DNA of 64,000 nt from Xanthomonas arboricola pv. populi (GTDB lineage: Bacteria; Pseudomonadota; Gammaproteobacteria; Xanthomonadales; Xanthomonadaceae). Below are positions 27,380 through 35,641 of this stretch, one piece after another. Made by a program: the position numbers and the translations under genes. The notes under the pieces were generated by a model. The model made no database searches, was not told the origin of the DNA, and saw nothing but the letters and a program-made list of their open reading frames with translations. The stretch is from the NCBI RefSeq assembly GCF_002939945.1, contig NZ_MDEB01000001.1:372001-436000 (forward strand), given 5' to 3'. Numbering within the stretch: the first letter of the stretch is position 1; each line of letters starts with the position of its first letter.

Positions 27380-28513
27380 TCAATCGACCAACAGCCGCTC
27401 GATCAGGCGGCGATACAACGCCGGCAAGGCTTGCAGATCGGCCACGCGCACATGCTCGTCGACCTGGTGGATGCTGGCGTTGACCGGGCCGACCTCGATG
27501 CATTGCGCACCCAGCGGCGCGATGAAGCGCGCATCCGAAGTACCGCCGCCGGTGCTTTCCTCCGGCGGTGCGCCGGCAAACTGCCCCAATACCTCACGCG
27601 CGACGCTGCGCAGGCGGCCTTCCGGGGTGTAGAACGGCTCGCCGCTGCGATGCCAGCGCAGCGCATAGTCCAGCCCGTGGCGATCCAGCAATGCGGTGAT
27701 TTCCGCTTCCAGCCGCGGCGCATCCCACAGCGGGGTGTAGCGCAGATTGAAGGCCACCTGCAGCTCGCCCGGAATCACGTTGTTGGCGCCGGTGCCGGCA
27801 TGGATGTTCGACACCTGCAGGCTGGTCGGCGGAAAACTCTCGAAGCCCTGGTCCCACTGCCGCGCCACCAGCTCGGCCAATGCCGGCGCGGCCAGATGGA
27901 TCGGATTGCGCGCCTTGTGCGGATACGCCACGTGCCCCTGCACGCCCTTGACGACCAGCGTGCCGGACAGACTGCCGCGGCGACCAACGCGCAACAGGTC
28001 GCCCAGCCGTTCGGTGGACGAGGGCTCGCCGGTGATGCACCAGTCGATCGCCTGCCCGCGCCCGCGGAACAGCTCGGCCACGCGCCGCACGCCGTCGATG
28101 GCATCGCCTTCTTCATCGGAGGTCAGCAACACCGCCAGCGTGCCGGCATGCTGCGGATGGGCAGCGACGAACTGTTCGGCAGCGATCGCGAAGGCGGCCA
28201 CGCTTCCCTTCATATCGGCCGTGCCGCGCCCGTACAGCACACCATCGCGGATCTGCGGATCGAACGGATCGCTGGTCCACGCCTCGCGCGGGCCCGGCGG
28301 CACCACATCGGTGTGCCCGAGCAGCACCAGCACCGGCGCACCGCTGCCATGCGTGGCCCACAGGTTGTCGACCTCGCCCAGGCGCAGGTGCTCGCAGGCG
28401 AATCCGGCAGCCTCCAGGCGCTGGGCAATCACAGCCTGACAGCCGGCATCGTCCGGTGTCACCGAAGCGCGTGCGATCAGCTCGCAGGCCAATTGCAGTA
28501 CGTCGCTGGTCAT
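27380..28513 (-). CDS. dapE: Succinyl-diaminopimelate desuccinylase
   Basis: A 377-residue M20-family zinc enzyme that hydrolyses N-succinyl-L,L-diaminopimelate in lysine/peptidoglycan synthesis. The metal site is visible: [13 protein letters not shown] (His), [10 protein letters not shown] (bridging Asp), [11 protein letters not shown] (catalytic Glu and ligand Glu), and the final His in the C-terminal IHQVDEHV region. The [20 protein letters not shown] lid segment is typical of DapE. I chose ATG 28511-28513 (MTSDVLQLA); the 58 extra codons upstream have no family match. dapD lies 0.9 kb upstream on the same strand, so two steps of the succinylase route are encoded together. Confidence 0.95.
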   Translation of the reverse strand: MTSDVLQLACELIARASVTPDDAGCQAVIAQRLEAAGFACEHLRLGEVDNLWATHGSGAPVLVLLGHTDVVPPGPREAWTSDPFDPQIRDGVLYGRGTADMKGSVAAFAIAAEQFVAAHPQHAGTLAVLLTSDEEGDAIDGVRRVAELFRGRGQAIDWCITGEPSSTERLGDLLRVGRRGSLSGTLVVKGVQGHVAYPHKARNPIHLAAPALAELVARQWDQGFESFPPTSLQVSNIHAGTGANNVIPGELQVAFNLRYTPLWDAPRLEAEITALLDRHGLDYALRWHRSGEPFYTPEGRLRSVAREVLGQFAGAPPEESTGGGTSDARFIAPLGAQCIEVGPVNASIHQVDEHVRVADLQALPALYRRLIERLLVD

Positions 28514-28625
28514 GTTCGTTCTTCCGATAAAAAGATGCACCTGGGCCGCGGGCATCAGCAGGCAGTCTGCCTTCCAAGCGCCCGTCCCGCACAGGTCTGT
28601 GCGAACCGATGACGCGGTGGCGCCA

Positions 28626-28982
28626 TCAGGCGATGTCGAACCGTGCCTTGAACCCGTTGTCGGAGAAGCCCTGACTGAGCGCGCCATCGTCGTTCACCAC
28701 CACCGGGCGGCGGATCAATTGCGGGTATTCGCGCAGCAGCAGCTTCCATTCGGCGTCCGAACCGGGCGTCTTCTTGTTGTCGGGCAGCTGGCGCCAGGTG
28801 GTCGAGGACTTGTTGATCAGGGCCTCGAATCCGCCGGCCTTGCCGGCCCAGTCCACCAGCGTCTCCGGTGCGGGTGTGTGCTCGCGGTAATCGACGAAGG
28901 TGTAGGCCACGCCGAAGCGGTCCAGCCACTTGGTCGCCTTCTTGCAGGTGTCGCAGTTCTTCAATCCGTAGAGCGTGGTCAT
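28626..28982 (-). CDS. Spx/ArsC-like reductase-family protein (YffB type)
   Basis: A 118-residue thioredoxin-fold protein. The N-terminus [21 protein letters not shown] carries a CxxC at residues 10 and 13, and RRPVVV later corresponds to the conserved Arg-Arg-Pro of the ArsC family. KNCDTCKKA with a single ArsC domain matches the E. coli YffB group, whose role is probably glutathione- or thiol-linked rather than arsenate resistance. The start ATG overlaps the stop of the upstream membrane-protein gene as ATGA. The neighbours on both sides are dap genes, as in E. coli, where yffB sits beside dapE. Confidence 0.88.
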   Translation of the reverse strand: MTTLYGLKNCDTCKKATKWLDRFGVAYTFVDYREHTPAPETLVDWAGKAGGFEALINKSSTTWRQLPDNKKTPGSDAEWKLLLREYPQLIRRPVVVNDDGALSQGFSDNGFKARFDIA

Positions 28983-29422
28983 CTCATCCCCTTTTCGACT
29001 CCGCGGCGCGCGCTTGCACGCGCCAACAGGGTGCTTGCCAATTGATCGCGTTCCTGCCCGCGTGCGGGCAGGAACACCACATCGGCGCGTGTGCCGTGGA
29101 ATTTCAGCGCCATCCGCCGTGGCGGAATCAGCCATGCCGCATCGACCGAGCGCAACTCGGCCAGGTCCACGCGCTGCGACCGTCCTTGCTGCACGATCTC
29201 CAGTGCATCGCCCGCATCGCGGACCTGCGCCCAGCGGCTGGATGCCCATGCCAGACGCAGGGTCATCAGCACCACCAGTGCAGGCGCCAGCCAACGCAGG
29301 ACCTCCAGCTGCTGCGGCACGCCATCGCGCGCCAGCGAGCCGGCCACGTAGAGCGCCACCCATCCCAACCACAGGGCCGGGATGCCCCAACGGACCCAGC
29401 CACTGAGCGGCCGCGACAGCAT
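28979..29422 (-). CDS. Two-TM hypothetical membrane protein
   Basis: A 147-residue protein with two predicted membrane helices near the N-terminus (GIPALWLGWVALYVAGSLA and LRWLAPALVVLMTLRLAWA). A soluble C-terminal half follows (ALEIVQQGRSQRVDLAELRSVDAAWLIPPRRMALKFHG), which resembles small PH-like domains of bacterial membrane proteins. I do not recognise the family. ATG 29420-29422 lies 26 bases after the dapD stop, and the stop overlaps the next start by ATGA, so it is a member of the dapD-dapE transcription unit. Confidence 0.72.
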   Translation of the reverse strand: MLSRPLSGWVRWGIPALWLGWVALYVAGSLARDGVPQQLEVLRWLAPALVVLMTLRLAWASSRWAQVRDAGDALEIVQQGRSQRVDLAELRSVDAAWLIPPRRMALKFHGTRADVVFLPARGQERDQLASTLLARASARRGVEKGMR

Positions 29423-29448
29423 GGTGCCGCGCGCAGGCTGCGCGGTAC

Positions 29449-30615
29449 TCAATCGGCCAGGCCGCGCAGCAATTCGTTGACGCTGGTCTTGCTGCGCGTC
29501 TTGGCATCCACCTGCTTGACGATCACCGCGCAATACAGCGAATGCGAGCCATCTTTGGACGGCAGCTGGCCGGACACCACCACACTGTAAGGCGGCACGT
29601 AGCCGTAGGAAATCTCGCCGGTGGCGCGGTTGTAGATGCGCGTGCTCTGGCTGATGAACACGCCCATGCCGATCACGCTGTGGTGACCGATCACCACGCC
29701 TTCGACCACTTCCGAACGCGCACCGATGAAGCAATGATCCTCGATGATGGTCGGGCTGGCCTGCAGCGGTTCGAGCACGCCGCCGATGCCGGCGCCACCG
29801 GACAGATGGCAATGCGCGCCGATCTGCGCGCAGGACCCTACCGTGGCCCAGGTATCGACCATGGTGCCTTCGCCCACATAGGCGCCGATATTGGTGAAGC
29901 TCGGCATCAGCACCACGTCCTTGCCGAAATAGCTGCCGCGACGCGCGACCGCACCCGGCACCACGCGCACGCCGGCCTTGCGGAACTCGGCCTCGCCGAA
30001 GCCGGCAAAACGCGACTCCACCTTGTCCCAGAACGGTGCCGGCTGCGCGTCGATGACCGCCATCTCGTTAACGCGGAAATACAGCAGCACGGCCTTCTTC
30101 AGCCACGCGTTGACGGTCCAGCCGCCCTGCCCGTCCGGCTCGGCGACGCGGAACTCGCCGCTCTCCAGGCCGTCGATGACGCGGGTGACGATGGCGCGGG
30201 TGGAGCCGTCGATCTCGTCGACGGTCAAGCTGGCGCGGCGCTCGAACGCGCTTTCGATACCGAACTTGAGTTCGTCATTGCCCACCGGCGTTGCAGCGCT
30301 GCGCACGGCCTTTTCGGCGATCGGCAGTTTCTTCGCAGCTGCAGCCTTCTTGGCAGCCGGTGCGGACACCACGCTGGTCGGCTGCTTGGCCTCGCGCGGG
30401 GTTGCACTGGCCGCCGGCCTGGTCGCGCTTTTCTTGGTCACGTTCTTGGCGACGCTTTTGCTGGCGGCAACAGGCTTGCCAGCCGCCGCCGTGGTCTTGC
30501 GCTTGTCGACGGCCGGTGCCTGACGCGCCTTGCCGCTTTTGCTTGTCGCGCGCTCGGGCGCTGCGCTGGTGGTGGTCGCGCCCTGCTTGCGCGCGATCTT
30601 CTTGCTGGTGGCCAT
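29449..30615 (-). CDS. dapD: Tetrahydrodipicolinate N-succinyltransferase with long Lys/Ala-rich N-terminal extension
   Basis: A 388-residue product. From about residue 113 ([18 protein letters not shown]) it aligns in full with the 274-residue E. coli Dap[48 protein letters not shown] and the C-terminal [16 protein letters not shown]. It transfers succinyl from succinyl-CoA to tetrahydrodipicolinate. The first 112 residues are low-complexity and very basic (many Lys, Ala, Thr, Ser; [15 protein letters not shown]), like histone-H1-like tails. The start ATG 30613-30615 has CGGAG seven bases upstream, supporting translation of the extension. GTG at 30283-30285 could give a normal-length enzyme but lacks a ribosome site. 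Confidence 0.9.
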   Translation of the reverse strand: MATSKKIARKQGATTTSAAPERATSKSGKARQAPAVDKRKTTAAAGKPVAASKSVAKNVTKKSATRPAASATPREAKQPTSVVSAPAAKKAAAAKKLPIAEKAVRSAATPVGNDELKFGIESAFERRASLTVDEIDGSTRAIVTRVIDGLESGEFRVAEPDGQGGWTVNAWLKKAVLLYFRVNEMAVIDAQPAPFWDKVESRFAGFGEAEFRKAGVRVVPGAVARRGSYFGKDVVLMPSFTNIGAYVGEGTMVDTWATVGSCAQIGAHCHLSGGAGIGGVLEPLQASPTIIEDHCFIGARSEVVEGVVIGHHSVIGMGVFISQSTRIYNRATGEISYGYVPPYSVVVSGQLPSKDGSHSLYCAVIVKQVDAKTRSKTSVNELLRGLAD

Positions 30616-30632
30616 GGGGGTCTCCGAACGGA

Positions 30633-33245
30633 CTACTGGGTGGGATCGAGGCAGGCGCACAGCGCATCGCGCAGCGCCTGCCGGGCGGATTCGGACAACG
30701 GGCGGTCGTGCTCGTCGGTGATCTGGAACTGGTCTTCGGCACGCTCGCCAAACGTGGCGATGCGCGCATCGTGCACGCGCAGATGTTGCAGGCGCAGCAC
30801 GTTGGCCACATCGGCCAGCAAGCCAGGGCGGTCGGGTGCCACCAGACTGATACGGGTGCGGCGGCCGCCGGCGCTTTCGCTGAATTCCACGCGCGGCGCA
30901 AACCGGAAGTGGCGCAACTGACGCGGCACCGCACGCCGCGAGGGCCGCACCTTGTGCAGATCGCCGGCCAGCACCTGGCGCAAGGCCGCGGCCAGACGCT
31001 GCGGGTCGCCATCGGCGGAGCTGTCCTGCGGCAGCACTTCGAACACGTCGAAGATGGCATCGTTGGGTGCATCCAGCACGCGTGCGCGGTGGATGCCGTA
31101 GCCCTTGCGATCCAGCGTGGCGACGATCGCGGAGAACAGGCCATCGCGGTCGCGCGAGTACACGAAGACTTCCAGCGCGTCGTTGTCCGGCACCGCGCGG
31201 CGCGCCTTGACCGTGGTCTGGCCGATCTGCACTTCGATCAGCGAGACCGCCTGCCAGGCCAGTTGCTCGGGACGGAATCGCAAAAAATTCTCGTCCGGCA
31301 TCCCGGCGAACTGGCGGTCGATGGTGGCATCGTCGTGGCCTTGCGCCTGCATCAGCGCGCGTGCCGATTCGCGCGCTTCGCGCAGGCGCTCTTCGCGCGG
31401 CGGCGGATGTTCCAGGCCCTCGCGCAGTGCGCGCCGCGCGGCGAAGTACAGGTCGGCCAGCAGCCGGTCCTTCCACGCGTTCCACAGCTTGGGACTGGTG
31501 CCGGCGATATCGGCGCAGGTCAGCAGATACAGATGGTCCAGACGCTCGCGCGTGCCGACCAAGGTGGCGAAACGATGGATCACCTCCGGGTCGGAGATGT
31601 CCTGCTTCTGCGCGGTCACCGACATGCGCAGATGCTGTTCCACCAACCAGGCCACCAGCGCGGTATCGCCTTCGCTGAGCCGATGCGCCTGGCAGAACAT
31701 GCGCGCATCCACCGCGCCCAGCTCGGAATGATCGCCGCCGCGGCCCTTGGCGATGTCGTGAAACAGGCCGGCCAGCAGCAGCAATTCCGGCTTGCGCAGG
31801 CGCGGCCAGACTTCGTGGGTGATCGAAAAACGCTCGTCGGCGCGACCGGCGGCAAACAGCGAGATGTTCCGCAGCACCATCAAGGTGTGCTGGTCCACCG
31901 TGTAGACATGGAACAGGTCGAACTGCATGCGCCCGGACACGCTGGCGAATGCCGGAATCCACTGGCCCAGCACGCCCAGGCGCGCCATGCGGTTGAGCGA
32001 CTCCACCGCCCGCGGGCCGCGCAGCAACGCCATGAAGCGGTCGCGCGCGGTCGCATCGGCCACGTCGTAGGCCGGCAACTCGCGCAGCACCTCGGCCAGC
32101 GCGCGCGCGGTCAGCGAATGCAGCCCGCGTACCTCGCGATGCGCCGCCCACTGCGCGAACAGCGCAAAGACCTGCAGCACATCGCCGGCCGGCCAGTCCT
32201 CTGCATCCGCAGCCAGATAACCGCGGCGCAGGCTGAAGCCCTCGCCGAGCGGCTCCGGCACCGCTTCGCCATCGAATTGTTCTTCGAAGCGCTGCAGCAA
32301 GCGGTCGCTGATGCGGCGGATCAACGCCGCGCTGCGGTAGAAGCGCTGCATCATCTTTTCCACGCCCAGGCTTTCCGGGTCGTCGGCAAAGCCCAGCCGC
32401 TGGGCAAGCGTCTTCTGGTAATCGAACCCCAGCCGCTCTTCCGGCCGTTTGGCGACCAGGTGCAAGCCGAACCGCAACCGCGCCAGCTCCTCGCGTTCGC
32501 GCCGCAACGCTGCGGCCTCGTCGAAACCGACATGGCCGAGTCCGACCAGCGCCTCCAGATCCTTGACCCCGAACGCGCGCAGCGCCATCCAGCCCAACGT
32601 CTGCAGATCGCGCAGACCGCCGGGGCCGTCCTTGATATCCGGTTCGAGATTGTCGGCGGTATCGCCGAAGCGTTGATGCCGCGCCAGCAGCTCTTCGCGC
32701 TTGGCCTGGAAGAACTCGCGCGCCGGCCACACCTGTTGCGGCGAAATCGCGGCCACCAGGGCGGCACGCGCCTGGCTGCCGGCCACCAGCGGGCGCGATT
32801 CGATCAAGGCGGTCAGCACCGTCTGGTCGGCGGCCGCTGCGGTGCACTGCGCCGGCGAGCGCACCGCGTGGCTGATCGGCAGGCCTACATCCCACAGCAA
32901 GGCGAACAACCGCGCCAGGGCCTGCTCGTGCTGTTGCTGCACGCCGGTCTCGCCCAGCACCAGCACATCCACATCCGAGCGCGGGAACAGTTCGCCGCGC
33001 CCATAGCCACCCACGGCATGCAACGACAGCCCGGCATCGGCCGGGATGCAGCGCGTCCACGCATTGCGCATCAATTGATCGACCGCGCGCGCGCGCAGGG
33101 CCACCAGGCGCTCGATCGGCTCACCCTGATCGAAGCGCTTGCACAGGCGCATGTCGGCATGCACCAGCAGCGGGCGCGCTTGCGCGGCCCACTCGGCATC
33201 GCCGGCGACACCCGGGTCGGGTCGGTCCGCCGGCGTGGCCGTCAT
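30633..33245 (-). CDS. glnD: Bifunctional uridylyltransferase/uridylyl-removing enzyme (PII sensor)
   Basis: An 870-residue protein of normal GlnD length. The N-terminal nucleotidyltransferase site is [21 protein letters not shown]. The central HD phosphohydrolase domain contains [22 protein letters not shown]. Two C-terminal ACT domains ([24 protein letters not shown] and [21 protein letters not shown]) sense glutamine. It modifies PII proteins to control nitrogen assimilation. The start ATG 33243-33245 overlaps the map stop (ATGA), indicating coupled translation; dapD follows after 17 bases. Confidence 0.96.
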   Translation of the reverse strand: MTATPADRPDPGVAGDAEWAAQARPLLVHADMRLCKRFDQGEPIERLVALRARAVDQLMRNAWTRCIPADAGLSLHAVGGYGRGELFPRSDVDVLVLGETGVQQQHEQALARLFALLWDVGLPISHAVRSPAQCTAAAADQTVLTALIESRPLVAGSQARAALVAAISPQQVWPAREFFQAKREELLARHQRFGDTADNLEPDIKDGPGGLRDLQTLGWMALRAFGVKDLEALVGLGHVGFDEAAALRREREELARLRFGLHLVAKRPEERLGFDYQKTLAQRLGFADDPESLGVEKMMQRFYRSAALIRRISDRLLQRFEEQFDGEAVPEPLGEGFSLRRGYLAADAEDWPAGDVLQVFALFAQWAAHREVRGLHSLTARALAEVLRELPAYDVADATARDRFMALLRGPRAVESLNRMARLGVLGQWIPAFASVSGRMQFDLFHVYTVDQHTLMVLRNISLFAAGRADERFSITHEVWPRLRKPELLLLAGLFHDIAKGRGGDHSELGAVDARMFCQAHRLSEGDTALVAWLVEQHLRMSVTAQKQDISDPEVIHRFATLVGTRERLDHLYLLTCADIAGTSPKLWNAWKDRLLADLYFAARRALREGLEHPPPREERLREARESARALMQAQGHDDATIDRQFAGMPDENFLRFRPEQLAWQAVSLIEVQIGQTTVKARRAVPDNDALEVFVYSRDRDGLFSAIVATLDRKGYGIHRARVLDAPNDAIFDVFEVLPQDSSADGDPQRLAAALRQVLAGDLHKVRPSRRAVPRQLRHFRFAPRVEFSESAGGRRTRISLVAPDRPGLLADVANVLRLQHLRVHDARIATFGERAEDQFQITDEHDRPLSESARQALRDALCACLDPTQ

Positions 33246-34018
33246 ACCGGAGCGGGAGCGTTCGGCGACAGCGTCAGCACGTCCACGCCGTCTTCGGTCA
33301 CCGCGACCATGTGTTCCCACTGGGCGGACAACTTGCGGTCCTTGGTCACCACGGTCCAGCCGTCCGGCAGGGTCTTATGGTGATAGGTGCCTTCGTTGAT
33401 CATCGGTTCGATGGTGAAGGTCATGCCGGGCTTGAGCACCAGGCCTTCGCCGGGACGGCCGTAATGCATCACCTGCGGTTCGTCGTGGTAGACCTTGCCG
33501 ATGCCGTGGCCGCAGTAGTCGCGCACCACGCTGAAGCGCTCGGCTTCGGCAAATTTCTGGATCGCGTGACCGACATCGCCCAGCGTTGCGCCCGGCTTGA
33601 CCGCGCGGATGCCCCGCCACATCGCCTCGTAGGTGGTATCGACCAGGCGTCTGGCCATCACCGACGGCGTGCCGACGTAATACATGCGGCTGGTGTCGCC
33701 ATGCCAGCCGTCCTTGATGACAGTGACGTCGATATTGACGATGTCACCGTCCTTCAGGACCTTGGCCGCGCTCGGGATGCCGTGACAGATCACGTTGTTG
33801 ACCGAGGTGCACACGCTCTTGGGAAAGCCGCGATAGCCGACGTTGGCAGGTATGGTTCCCTGCACGTTGACGATGTGGTCGTGGCAGATGCGGTCCAGCT
33901 CGGCCGTGGTCACGCCCGCTTGCACGTAGGGACCCACGACATCGAGCACCTCGGCGGCCAGACGGCCGGCGACGCGCATCAGTTCGATTTCTTCTTTGGT
34001 TTTCAGATTGACGCTCAT
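33242..34018 (-). CDS. map: Methionine aminopeptidase type I
   Basis: A 258-residue enzyme that removes the initiator Met from new proteins. The five metal ligands are visible: two Asp in GDIVNIDVTVIKDGWHGDTSRM, His in YCGHGIGKVYHDEP, Glu in FTIEPMI and Glu in QWEHMVAVTEDG. I chose ATG 34016-34018 (MSVNLKTKEEIE). It heads the leftward map-glnD-dapD unit. In E. coli map is divergent from rpsB with a short gap; here a 6-kb pilus operon lies between them. Confidence 0.97.
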   Translation of the reverse strand: MSVNLKTKEEIELMRVAGRLAAEVLDVVGPYVQAGVTTAELDRICHDHIVNVQGTIPANVGYRGFPKSVCTSVNNVICHGIPSAAKVLKDGDIVNIDVTVIKDGWHGDTSRMYYVGTPSVMARRLVDTTYEAMWRGIRAVKPGATLGDVGHAIQKFAEAERFSVVRDYCGHGIGKVYHDEPQVMHYGRPGEGLVLKPGMTFTIEPMINEGTYHHKTLPDGWTVVTKDRKLSAQWEHMVAVTEDGVDVLTLSPNAPAPV

Positions 34019-34261
34019 GACCGCAATTATCGCCGATTCGAGCTGAATCTGAACGGCCTGCGCAGGCGTTTTTTGCGCTGCGGAGGATGAACCTGCGAAA
34101 CGGACGCGGCAGCAGGAAACCGGCGGCACCGCGTATTCATCTGTGACGCACTACCGCGCACGTCAAAAAATGCGTCAGCGGAGTCATCCGAAAGACATCC
34201 CACTTTCGCGAAAAACTCTTAGTTTAAACAGTGAGATAGCCAAATCATTCAGGGTAATCTT

Positions 34262-34277
34262 TGGCACAACTGGTGCA
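34262..34277 (+). promoter_or_regulatory. Sigma-54 (RpoN) -24/-12 promoter of the pilus operon
   Basis: TGGCACAACTGGTGCA has the invariant GG (34263-34264) and GC (34275-34276) exactly ten bases apart and matches TGGCACG-N4-TTGCA at all but two positions. It lies about 60 bases before the first pilin ATG. The rest of the map-pilin gap (34019-34337) is AT-richer than its surroundings and holds no gene; activator sites were not identifiable with confidence. Confidence 0.75.
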
Positions 34278-34337
34278 TTGGAGGAAGCGCGACGAGTCGT
34301 CGCGTCACCAATGACCAGACCGGTCAAGGAAATGTCC

Positions 34338-34862
34338 ATGCGTATTGTCCGCCCTGTCCTGCTGTCCCTCGGCCTGCTCTCGACCATTGGCGTTGCCACT
34401 GCAGCAGACACCACCACATTCAATGTCAAGATCGCCGTCACCAAGGCCTGCACCATCACCGCCGCCTCCGCGACGGACGTCGACTTCGGCTCGGTGTTGT
34501 CCACCTCGACCACCAATGCCGACGCCAACGGCAGCGTGACCGCCCATTGCACCGCGCTGACCCCGTACAACATCGCGTTGAGCGCGGGCAGCAATGCCGG
34601 CACCGCCAACGACGTCACCACCCGCCGCATGAAGAACACCGATGCGCTGATCACCGCCAACAACTTCATCGCCTACCAGCTGTACCAGGATCTGGGCCGC
34701 AGCACGGTGTGGGGCAGCACGACCGGCACCAATACGCTGAGCCGCACCGCCACCGGCATCAACCAGGTCTATCCGGTCTACGGCCGCGTGACCAACCCGT
34801 CCGCCAACAATCCCGCGACCGGTACCTACCAAGACACCATCACCGCCACGATCGTCTACTGA
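34338..34862 (+). CDS. Spore coat protein U domain pilin (major subunit, CsuA/B-like)
   Basis: A 174-residue secreted subunit. The signal peptide (RPVLLSLGLLSTIGVATAA) is followed by one SCPU domain: TTTFNVKIAVTKACTITAASATDVDFGS, then VTAHCTALTPYNIALSAG, and the C-terminal donor-like strand GTYQDTITATIVY. Two Cys probably form the conserved disulfide. Such subunits polymerise by donor-strand exchange into Csu-type pili used in surface attachment and biofilm. ATG 34338 is chosen because AAGGA lies seven bases upstream; ATG 34332 is too close to it. It is the first gene after the sigma-54 promoter, as expected for the main shaft subunit. Confidence 0.9.
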   Translation: MRIVRPVLLSLGLLSTIGVATAADTTTFNVKIAVTKACTITAASATDVDFGSVLSTSTTNADANGSVTAHCTALTPYNIALSAGSNAGTANDVTTRRMKNTDALITANNFIAYQLYQDLGRSTVWGSTTGTNTLSRTATGINQVYPVYGRVTNPSANNPATGTYQDTITATIVY

Positions 34863-34870
34863 GCGCGCGC

Positions 34871-35641
34871 ATGCCATTGCACCACCGCCTGTCGTACCGG
34901 ATGCCGGCCTGGCTGGTCACGACCGGATTGAGCCTGACGCTGGCGCTTGGCAGCGGCTTGCCGCTGCCGCCGGCCCATGCGGCCAGCCTGCAGCTGGCAC
35001 CGACCTCGCTGACGCTGAGCGCACAGCAGTCCGCCCATGGGCTCTGGCTGAGCAACAACGGCAGCGCGCCGGTGCAGGTGCAGACCCGCGCCTATCGCTG
35101 GACCCAGCGGGACGGCAAGGATCAGCTCGACCCGACCCAGGAACTGCTGGTCAGCCCACCGATGCGCACGCTGGCCGCCGGCGAGCGTCAATTGATTCGC
35201 GTGATTCGCGCCGGGCCCGCACCGGCCAGCGAGGAAGCCTGCTACCGCATCATCGTCGACGAATTGCCCAGCTCCGATGCGGATCTCAAGGGCATGCAGT
35301 TCGTATTGCGCTACTCGGTGCCGATCTTCCTGCTGCCGCCGGGCAAGACCGAATCCACGCCAATCTTGAGCACACAGGTGATTGCCGGCAGCGATGGCAA
35401 TGCGCAGATCCAGATCAGCAACACCGGCAATGGGCACGCCCAGGTCGCCGATCTGCAGCATCGGATCGATGGCGCGACCAAGACCGCATTGAACGGGCTG
35501 GTGGGCTATGTCCTGCCCGGCCAGACCATGCGCTGGTCGCTGGGCGCGCCCCTGGCCCAGTTCGGCCGCGGCACCATCATCGCAAGGATCAATGGTGAGG
35601 CGGACGAACGCACCTTGTTGGCCGCGCCAGCAGCGCCGTGA
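34871..35641 (+). CDS. Periplasmic pilus chaperone (CsuC/PapD-like)
   Basis: A 256-residue protein with a signal peptide (LVTTGLSLTLALGSGLPLPPAHA) and a two-domain immunoglobulin-like chaperone fold: LQLAPTSLTLSAQQSAHGLWLSNNGSAPVQVQTRAYRW, then the family segment ERQLIRVIRAGPAPASEEACYRIIVDELP. It should hold SCPU subunits in the periplasm and hand them to the usher by donor-strand complementation. It starts eight bases after the pilin stop. The usher ORF begins before this gene ends. Confidence 0.9.
   Translation: MPLHHRLSYRMPAWLVTTGLSLTLALGSGLPLPPAHAASLQLAPTSLTLSAQQSAHGLWLSNNGSAPVQVQTRAYRWTQRDGKDQLDPTQELLVSPPMRTLAAGERQLIRVIRAGPAPASEEACYRIIVDELPSSDADLKGMQFVLRYSVPIFLLPPGKTESTPILSTQVIAGSDGNAQIQISNTGNGHAQVADLQHRIDGATKTALNGLVGYVLPGQTMRWSLGAPLAQFGRGTIIARINGEADERTLLAAPAAP

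Noticed and set aside
27187..27503. 94-codon minus-strand ORF running from inside dapE to the leader stop
   Set aside because: The part inside dapE is out of frame with a real gene; only the last 29 codons, starting at ATG 27308, make sense as the leader peptide.
29449..33060. dapD frame extended 1200 codons upstream as a possible giant fusion
   Set aside because: The upstream part is glnD read in the wrong frame; a ribosome site and ATG define the dapD start at 30615.
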